A stretch of DNA of 60,090 nucleotides from Arenivirga flava. GTDB taxonomy: Bacteria > Actinomycetota > Actinomycetes > Actinomycetales > Microbacteriaceae. Location: positions 1-60,090 of the forward strand of contig NZ_BSUL01000002.1 in the NCBI RefSeq assembly GCF_030161575.1, written 5' to 3'. Positions 54,754-60,090 of the stretch are shown piece after piece. The notes beneath the pieces are model-generated. The model searched no databases. It had not been told where the DNA came from and saw only the letters and a program-made list of their open reading frames with translations. The position numbers and the translations under genes were made by a program. How positions within the stretch are numbered: the stretch's first letter is position 1; each line of letters opens with the position of its first letter.

Positions 54754-55854
54754 TCAGGCCTCGGGCGCGTAGATCGCGCGGGCGAGCGCGTCGAGCACCT
54801 CGGCCGAGCGCGGGCCGAAGGAGAGCACCTGGCCGTCGGCCATGTCGACGAAGCGGCGGTGCTCCCCTGCGGCGGTCAGGGCGATCGCTGGCTTCTCGGC
54901 CAGCAGGCCGTCGACGCCGCCGACCGACTCGAGGCCGTCGGTCATGACGAGGATGAGGTCCGGGTCCAGCTCGGTGAACGCCTCGTCCGTTGCCGGTATC
55001 ATGCCGGTCCAGCCGATCTCGCCCGCCGCGTCGATGCCGCCGAGCGCGGTGATGAGCTCATCCGCTCCGGACTCCTCGCCGAAGAGGTAGTAGACGCCCG
55101 CCGAGCCGCGCAGGTAGAGGAACGCCATGCGCAGCCGTTCGGACTCGTCCTGCGGAGCGATCGCCGCGATCTGCCGCACGGCGTCCGCGATGTCGGAGCG
55201 GATGCGCTCGGCGAGCAGCTCCCCCGCCTCCGGCACGCCCAGCGCCGCGGCGACCTCGCGGGCCTGCTGCTCGGCGCCCTCGTACGACGTCGCGGTGTCG
55301 ACGAAGACCACCGGCACGCCGGCATCGCGCAGCTGCAGCACCACGTCGTTCGGCCCGATGCTGCCGTCGGTGATCACGACGGAAGGGTCCAACCCGAGCA
55401 CCGATTCGGCGTTGACGCTGTGCCCACCGGAGGTGACCACCGGCAGGTCCTCGCTGCCGGGGAAGGTCGTCGAGACGTCGCGGCCGACCAGGGAGCCGCC
55501 GAGGCCGAGGCCCCAGACGGTCGCGGCGAGCGACCCGGAGAGATCCATGGCGATGATGCGCGAGGCGTCGTCGACGGTGACCTCCACATCGCCCGCCAGG
55601 TCGTGCGAGGCGATCGTCACCGGCAGCTCGGGCCGCGGGTCGTCGAGCACCGGCTCGATGGCGGCGTCGGCGACGAGAGCGGTCGACTCCCCCACGTACG
55701 CCCCGGGATCGTCGAGGGTAGCGAGCTCGCTGAGCGGCACCCGCGGCTGCTCGGCGACGGCCTCGAGCGGCCCGCTGCCGGACGGGCCGGCGCAGGCGGC
55801 CAGCGCGACGATCGCGAGGATCCCGAGGGGGATGCCCGCCGTGCGCCGCATCAC
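54754..55854 (-). CDS. hmuT: Heme ABC transporter substrate-binding lipoprotein
   Basis: A 366-residue cluster A-II (BtuF/FhuD-like) binding protein. The lipobox is VALAACAGP. Typical elements: RIIAMDLSGSLAATVWGLGL, SVLGLDPSVVITDGSIGPND, GVPVVFVDTATSYEGAEQQA and PDLILVMTDGLESVGGVDGL. GTG 55854 (or ATG 55851) overlaps the end of the HtaA-like gene upstream. The matching permease and ATPase (hmuU, hmuV) are not in this window. Confidence 0.85.
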   Translation of the reverse strand: MMRRTAGIPLGILAIVALAACAGPSGSGPLEAVAEQPRVPLSELATLDDPGAYVGESTALVADAAIEPVLDDPRPELPVTIASHDLAGDVEVTVDDASRIIAMDLSGSLAATVWGLGLGGSLVGRDVSTTFPGSEDLPVVTSGGHSVNAESVLGLDPSVVITDGSIGPNDVVLQLRDAGVPVVFVDTATSYEGAEQQAREVAAALGVPEAGELLAERIRSDIADAVRQIAAIAPQDESERLRMAFLYLRGSAGVYYLFGEESGADELITALGGIDAAGEIGWTGMIPATDEAFTELDPDLILVMTDGLESVGGVDGLLAEKPAIALTAAGEHRRFVDMADGQVLSFGPRSAEVLDALARAIYAPEA

Positions 55855-56687
55855 GCCGCCCCGGACTTCCTGCGGCCGGCGACGATGGCCGCGGTCACTC
55901 CGCCGGCGAGGGCGATCAGGCCGCCGACGATGGCGATGATGAGCCCGGGCGACGGCACGTCGTCGTCACCGGCCGCCAGCGCCGGCCCCTCCGACGCGGC
56001 CGGCAACGGCTCGGTCGCCTCGGCGGCGGTCGGAACCGCGCACGTGCCCGTCGCACTGAAGGTCAGCGGGTCGAGCGCCGTGCCGGCCTCGTAGCTGCCG
56101 AACGCCTCGAAGCCCTCGGCGGTGATCGCGGCGGGTACGGCGTCGCCGCCGATGGTCAGCGTCCCGCCGTCCTGCACGATCGTCGCGCCGGAGAGGTCGA
56201 GATCGGCGAAGGGCACCTGGATCAGCGTCTCGGCGTCGGTCTGCCCGGCCATCGCGGCCTCCATCGGCACGCTGCGCAGATCGAGCAGCAGGCGGCCCGC
56301 ATCCGGTCCGGTCAGCTCGATCGTGGGGTTGGCGACGGTCGTGTCGAGCAGGCCGCCGTGCCCGGTGAAGCGGATGGCACCGCCGAACGCGATCGAGCCC
56401 GTGCCGGCCTCCGCGTCCGCCGTGCCCGTGCCTCCGCTGAAGCCGAAGGACGGCGTCTCGTAGGTCGCGCCGTCGAGCACCTCCCAGGTGCCCTTGGCGA
56501 TCGAGCCGGAGATGTAGGAGCGGAACGACTCCTTGAAGCCCCAGGTGATGCTCGCGTCGGCGACGGTGCAGCCCTCGGTCGGCGCCTCCATCGCCGCAGC
56601 GACGGTCGACGCGGGCAGGAGCAGCGCGCCGCCGAGCAGGGCCGTCGCGAGGACGGGCGCGGAGTGACGGAGGCGGTGGGGGCGCAT
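55851..56687 (-). CDS. HtaA/HtaB-like membrane-anchored heme-binding protein
   Basis: A 278-residue exported protein (ATALLGGALLLPASTVAAAM signal). One HtaA domain (ITWGFKESFRSYISGSIAKG) occupies residues 45-225. A C-terminal transmembrane helix (GLIIAIVGGLIALAGGVTAA) and RRKSG tail anchor it. It has no sortase motif and so resembles HtaB rather than HtaA. It precedes hmuT with overlapping start and stop, and an iron-box-like palindrome lies just upstream. Confidence 0.85.
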   Translation of the reverse strand: MRPHRLRHSAPVLATALLGGALLLPASTVAAAMEAPTEGCTVADASITWGFKESFRSYISGSIAKGTWEVLDGATYETPSFGFSGGTGTADAEAGTGSIAFGGAIRFTGHGGLLDTTVANPTIELTGPDAGRLLLDLRSVPMEAAMAGQTDAETLIQVPFADLDLSGATIVQDGGTLTIGGDAVPAAITAEGFEAFGSYEAGTALDPLTFSATGTCAVPTAAEATEPLPAASEGPALAAGDDDVPSPGLIIAIVGGLIALAGGVTAAIVAGRRKSGAA

Positions 56688-56707
56688 GGGGGCTCCAGGA
56701 CTGCGAG

Positions 56708-56727
56708 AGGTTAGGAACTCCTAACCT
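56708..56727. promoter_or_regulatory. Iron-box-like palindrome upstream of the htaB-like gene
   Basis: AGGTTAGGA and TCCTAACCT form a perfect 9-bp dyad with a 2-bp spacer, 20 bp upstream of the start. The half-site GGTTAGG is that of DtxR/IdeR boxes. Confidence 0.7.
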
Positions 56728-56761
56728 ATCCCAGTTCCGAGGAGGTCGGCCCGGGAACGGC

Positions 56762-56836
56762 GGACGGGGCGGACGCGCCGTGCGCGATCCGCCCCGTCCC
56801 GTGCATCCGCGCGCGTCGTCAGTCGAGCGGATGCAC
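56762..56836 (-). terminator. Two hairpins downstream of the ABC-2 permease at 56847
   Basis: GGACGGGGCGGA pairs with TCCGCCCCGTCC (56762-56799). GTGCATCCGC pairs with GCGGATGCAC (56801-56836), another octamer pair. They separate the exporter genes from the heme operon. Confidence 0.65.
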
Positions 56837-56846
56837 GCCAGGACCG

Positions 56847-57647
56847 TCAGTCGACGTCGCGTCGCCAGGTGGTCAGCGCCCCGATGAGCACGAGCACCGC
56901 GGCCATGCCGCCGAGCACCAGCCCGCCCTGCCACCAGTCGAGCTGGTCGCCCCCGCCGCCCATCATGGCGTTGAAGGAGCTGCCCCCGACGAGCGCGTCG
57001 CCCGCGGCGCCCGGCAGGAACTGCCCGACGCTCGCGTTGAGGTCGGTGAAGCCGAGCGCGACGCGCAGGGTGGGCTCGAGGAACTGCGTGAACGCGAGCA
57101 CGATCACGATGACGACCACCTGGTTGCGGAACACCGAGCCGAGCCCCAGGCCGAGCACCGCCCAGATCGCCATGGCGAGCACGGTGCGCGCCATGATCAG
57201 CCACACGTCGGGGTCGTCCAGCCCGGTCTCGGCGCCCGTCGCCCCGAGCACCGCGGCACCCGGCACCACCGAGGCGAGCACGATGCCGAGGCCGAAGACC
57301 GCGCCGACGATCGCCGCGACGACGACCTTGCCCGAGAGCACGACCGCACGGGACGGCGTGGCGAGGAAGGTGGGCGTGAGGGTGCCGTGACGGAACTCCG
57401 CTGTGACGATGAAGGCGCCGACGAGCACCGGGAAGGCGTAGGCGATCGTGCTGCCCAGGCTGTAGACGAGCTCGGCGACCGCGATGCCCTCGATCGGCTG
57501 ATCGCCGCCGAGCAGACCACCGAAGATCGCGGCCATGCCGGCCGCGAAGGCGCCCACGTACGCCACCATGACGAGCAGCAGGATCCACCAGGTCTTGAGG
57601 CCGAAGAGCTTCGCGCTCTCGGCGCTGATCGAGCGGATGAGGGTCAT
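56847..57647 (-). CDS. ABC-2 type exporter permease
   Basis: About 266 residues with six helices (WWILLLVMVAYVGAFAAGMA; AYAFPVLVGAFIVTAEFRHG; AAIVGAVFGLGIVLASVVPG; MAIWAVLGLGLGSVF; GLVLGGMAAVLVLIGAL). The EFRHGTLTPTFLATPSR loop is typical of ABC-2 permeases near DrrA-like ATPases. Its ATG overlaps the ATPase stop (ATGA). The substrate is unknown. Confidence 0.85.
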   Translation of the reverse strand: MTLIRSISAESAKLFGLKTWWILLLVMVAYVGAFAAGMAAIFGGLLGGDQPIEGIAVAELVYSLGSTIAYAFPVLVGAFIVTAEFRHGTLTPTFLATPSRAVVLSGKVVVAAIVGAVFGLGIVLASVVPGAAVLGATGAETGLDDPDVWLIMARTVLAMAIWAVLGLGLGSVFRNQVVVIVIVLAFTQFLEPTLRVALGFTDLNASVGQFLPGAAGDALVGGSSFNAMMGGGGDQLDWWQGGLVLGGMAAVLVLIGALTTWRRDVD

Positions 57648-58564
57648 CGCCCCGCTCCTTCCATCGCGGTGGTCGTATGCTCGCCGGTCACGAGGTTCAG
57701 GAAGACGTCCTCGAGCCCGCTCGCGGTCGTGCTCAGAGCGCTCAGCGGGATGCCCGCGGCGAAGGCGTGCGCGCCGACCTGCTCGGCGTCGAGGCCAGTG
57801 ACGACGAGACCGTTCGGCAGCGGCTGCACCGCGGCGTGCGGCGCGAGCGCCGCCTGCAGCTCGGCCCGGCGCGGGGCGTCGACCGTGACGGTGGTCTCGC
57901 CGGCGAGGCCGGCCAGGTCGCCCTGGTAGGCGAGCCGGCCCTTCGCGATGATGACGAGCTCGTCGACCGTCTGCTGCACCTCGCTGAGCAGGTGCGAGCT
58001 GATCAGCACCGTGCGCCCCTCCTCGGCGAGCACCTTGAGGAACGAGCGCATCCAGCGGATGCCCTCCGGGTCGAGCCCGTTGATCGGCTCGTCGAGCACG
58101 AGCACCGACGGGTCGCCGAGCAGTGCTCCGGCGAGGCCGAGGCGCTGGCGCATGCCGAGGCTGTAGCCGCCGACCTTGCGCGAGCCGGCCTCGGCGAGGC
58201 CGACGCGCAGCAGCACCTCGTCCACGCGGGCCGCTGGTACGCCCGCGGCCTTCGCCTGGATGGCGAGGTGCCCGCGACCGCTGCGCGAGGGGTGGAAGCT
58301 GTTCGCCTCGAGGGCGGCGCCGACCGTGGTGAGCGGGCTGTCGAGCTCCGCGTAGCGCTTGCCGCCGATCGTCGCGGAGCCGGAGGTGGGGCGGATGAGC
58401 CCCAGCAGGCTGCGCAGCGTCGTGGTCTTGCCCGCGCCGTTCGGGCCGAGGAAGCCGGTGACCCGGCCCGGCTCGACCGTGAAGCTCAGGTCGTCGACGG
58501 CCCGCGCGCTCCCGTACTGCTTGGTGAGGTTCCTGACCTCGATGGGTGATCCTCGTCTCGCCAT
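57644..58564 (-). CDS. ABC-2 type exporter ATP-binding protein
   Basis: A 306-residue ATPase: Walker A LGPNGAGKTTT, signature YSLGMRQRLGLAGA (LSGGQ replaced by YSLGM, as in many CcmA-like ATPases), Walker B VLVLDEPINGLDPEG and H-loop ISSHLLSEVQ. The C-terminal 80 residues are the usual regulatory extension. It is the first gene of the exporter pair. Confidence 0.9.
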   Translation of the reverse strand: MARRGSPIEVRNLTKQYGSARAVDDLSFTVEPGRVTGFLGPNGAGKTTTLRSLLGLIRPTSGSATIGGKRYAELDSPLTTVGAALEANSFHPSRSGRGHLAIQAKAAGVPAARVDEVLLRVGLAEAGSRKVGGYSLGMRQRLGLAGALLGDPSVLVLDEPINGLDPEGIRWMRSFLKVLAEEGRTVLISSHLLSEVQQTVDELVIIAKGRLAYQGDLAGLAGETTVTVDAPRRAELQAALAPHAAVQPLPNGLVVTGLDAEQVGAHAFAAGIPLSALSTTASGLEDVFLNLVTGEHTTTAMEGAGR

Positions 58565-58704
58565 GCGGCGCTCCCCTCCTCTGAGTGATCTCCAGCTTGG
58601 CTTCCTGAGGTGCGCTCAGGCCAGTGTCAGGCGGCATGCGGACGTGTGACATCTGTCATGCATCCCGTCCTCGTAGCGTGTGCATCACCCGAACCAGGAG
58701 GAGC

Positions 58705-59568
58705 ATGTCCCAGCCCCAGGAGCCGATCCGCCCGATCGTGCCGCCGATCGCATCCGGCGGACCGCAACCGCACGACATGCCGGACTTCGACCTGCGCCCG
58801 CCGCAGGACCCGATGGCCGAGCGCCTCGGCGGCTGGGTCGACAAGCTGCTCAGCGTGCACCGGCCGGCCGTGCTCGCCCACCTGCGCAGCATCCGTCGCG
58901 CCAAGCCGGATGCGAGCCCTGCCGAGATCGCGCGCATCCTCGAGCGCCGCTACCTCGCCGCCGTCACCACGGGCGGAGCGGCGGTCGGCGCGAGCGCCGC
59001 CGTGCCCGGGCTCGGCACCGGCGCCGCGCTCGCCCTCACCGGCGTCGAGACGGCCGGCTTCCTCGAGGCGAGTGCGCTCTACGCCCAGTCCATCACCGAG
59101 CTGCACGGCATCGCGCTGGAGGATCCGACACGGGCCCGCGCGCTCGTCATGACGATGATCATGGGCGGACCGGGCGTCGAGCTGGTGAAGCACCTCACCG
59201 CGCAGGCCACCGGCAGCGGCGTCGGCATGAGCGGCTACTGGGGCAGCACCCTGGCGCAGAGGCTGCCGCGCACGGCGTTCGGGCCGATCGGCGATCAGCT
59301 GCGCAACGCCTTCCTGCGACGCTTCGCGGCCAACACCGGTGCCGGCGCGATCGGCCGGCTCGTGCCGTTCGGCATCGGCGCGGCGATCGGCGGCAGCGGC
59401 AACCTCATCCTGGGCCGGCGCGTGATCGCGGCCTCGCGCACGGCGTTCGGCCCGCCTGCCGACGTGTTCCCCGACGCGCTCGCGATCGAGACGAAGGAGC
59501 GGAAGCAGCGCGACCTCGCGCCTCGCAGGGCGCTCCTCCCCGGCCGCCGCAAGCGGGAGCGGTCCTAG
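58705..59568 (+). CDS. EcsC-like hydrophobic protein of unknown function
   Basis: About 287 residues from ATG 58705, which has an AGGAGG site. The N-terminus is Pro-rich and acidic (DMPDFDLRPPQDP), then ERLGGWVDKLLSVHRPAVLA. The middle has glycine/alanine-rich membrane-like stretches (AAVTTGGAAVGASAAVPGLG; LVPFGIGAAIGGSGNLILG). The tail is basic. It is reminiscent of EcsC proteins, but I cannot assign a function. Confidence 0.65.
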   Translation: MSQPQEPIRPIVPPIASGGPQPHDMPDFDLRPPQDPMAERLGGWVDKLLSVHRPAVLAHLRSIRRAKPDASPAEIARILERRYLAAVTTGGAAVGASAAVPGLGTGAALALTGVETAGFLEASALYAQSITELHGIALEDPTRARALVMTMIMGGPGVELVKHLTAQATGSGVGMSGYWGSTLAQRLPRTAFGPIGDQLRNAFLRRFAANTGAGAIGRLVPFGIGAAIGGSGNLILGRRVIAASRTAFGPPADVFPDALAIETKERKQRDLAPRRALLPGRRKRERS

Positions 59569-59589
59569 CTCGGCCGGCGTGAGCCCGAC

Positions 59590-60090
59590 TCAGCCGGCCT
59601 GACGGAGCGGATGCTGCGACGACGGGTCCGACGCGGTCGGCACGTCCGTGGCATCGTGCAGGCGGGCATGACGATCCCAGGCTTCCAGGAGACGCTCGAT
59701 CGCCGCGTGGAACCGCGCGGTGGCGGCGCCGGGGGCCGTGTCGCCGAAGTGCCGGTGCACCCAGTGCTGCAGGCGCTCCTGCGCGTCGCTGCTGCCGATC
59801 ACACGATCGAGCTCGGCCACCGCATCCGCTGCGCCCTCGACCGTGAGCCACTCGGCGGCACCGAGGTAGCCCGACTCGTCGACGCTGGCCTCCGGATGCG
59901 CGGGCCGGGTCACCATGATCGGCTTGCCGGTGGCGAGGCGGTCGTAGACCATCGCCGAGATGTCGCAGACCGCGATGTCGGCGGCGGCGAGCTGCCAGCC
60001 CATCTCGGGGCCGTCGTCGAAGACGTGCTGCGCGCCCGGATCGGCGGCGTTCGCGCGCGCGAGCTCGGCGACGATCTCGCGGTGCGCGCG
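59590..60090 (-). CDS. CDP-glycerol glycerophosphotransferase-like protein, partial
   Basis: The visible 166 residues (N-terminus beyond the window) contain ADIAVCDISAMVYDRLATGK followed by PIMVTRP, which matches the conserved C-terminal region of TagB/TagF glycerophosphotransferases, where the D-x-S motif binds CDP-glycerol. These enzymes polymerise wall teichoic acid and related glycopolymers, which fits the nucleotidyltransferase and Wzm/Wzt-like exporter at 49907-52283. Confidence 0.8.
   Translation of the reverse strand, partial: RAHREIVAELARANAADPGAQHVFDDGPEMGWQLAAADIAVCDISAMVYDRLATGKPIMVTRPAHPEASVDESGYLGAAEWLTVEGAADAVAELDRVIGSSDAQERLQHWVHRHFGDTAPGAATARFHAAIERLLEAWDRHARLHDATDVPTASDPSSQHPLRQAG

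Noticed and set aside
56847..58564. ABC genes at 56847-58564 as the HmuU/HmuV heme importer
   Set aside because: The permease has the ABC-2 exporter pattern with about six helices and EFRHGTLTP, and the ATPase is DrrA/CcmA-like; neither resembles the BtuC/BtuD-type importer.

Overview
The window is chromosomal DNA of a high-GC actinobacterium, most likely a member of the Microbacteriaceae (genus not resolved). The evidence is the very GC-rich genes with many GTG starts, the gene set prfB-ftsE-ftsX-smpB-ssrA, a flp/tad locus containing a DUF4244 gene, HtaA-type heme proteins, DUF3039, and a striking excess of the octamer GCGGATGC.

Layout. (1) 1-6136 is an accessory segment abutting the 3' end of the tmRNA gene. 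It holds two paralogous lipoproteins, a DUF1023-type alpha/beta hydrolase, a truncated FHA protein that looks like the start of a type VII secretion ATPase, an intact IS3-family element (3499-4791), and a large serine recombinase that has lost its catalytic domain at the IS edge. (2) 6137-16134 is core genome: ssrA, cysK-cysE, smpB, ftsX, ftsE, prfB, an MFS exporter, a histidine phosphatase and the downstream half of a tad pilus locus. (3) 16135-27044 is a 10.9-kb integrative element sitting inside the tad-locus DUF4244 gene. It carries a serine integrase at its left end, a tyrosine recombinase, a rolling-circle Rep protein with small accessory genes, and cargo (DUF3800 protein, NYN-domain protein, several small membrane proteins). 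(4) 27045-30246 is the upstream half of the same tad locus (tadC, tadB, tadA). (5) 30444-60090 is core genome: a glycolipid-binding-like protein, a GH114-like lipoprotein, tRNA-Leu, DedA, a cation-efflux protein, a manganese ABC operon with its MntR-like repressor, an ABC exporter with a DesK/DesR-like two-component pair, rdgB-rph-murI, pncB, DUF3039, another ABC exporter, a polysaccharide/teichoic-acid export set, an iron/heme region with two iron-box-like operators, a further ABC exporter, and the start of a CDP-glycerol transferase gene.

How the parts work together. The tad genes (tadA, tadB, tadC, DUF4244, two tadE-like, one tadG-like) would make one surface pilus or secretion machine. 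The element now separates the motor/platform genes from the pilin-like genes and cuts DUF4244 in two, so this machine is probably broken here. The Mn operon (37874-38800 binding lipoprotein, ATPase, permease, then repressor) is one translationally coupled unit with a palindrome over the first start codon. The genes at 49907-52283 and the partial gene at 59590 point to cell-wall glycopolymer synthesis and export.

Data quality. At least six genes that should be intact are broken by one missing base in a C or G run (near 1418, 28139, 31652, 46103, 51980 and probably 19391). This pattern looks more like uncorrected homopolymer errors than pseudogenes, so I annotate these genes over their full restored span.
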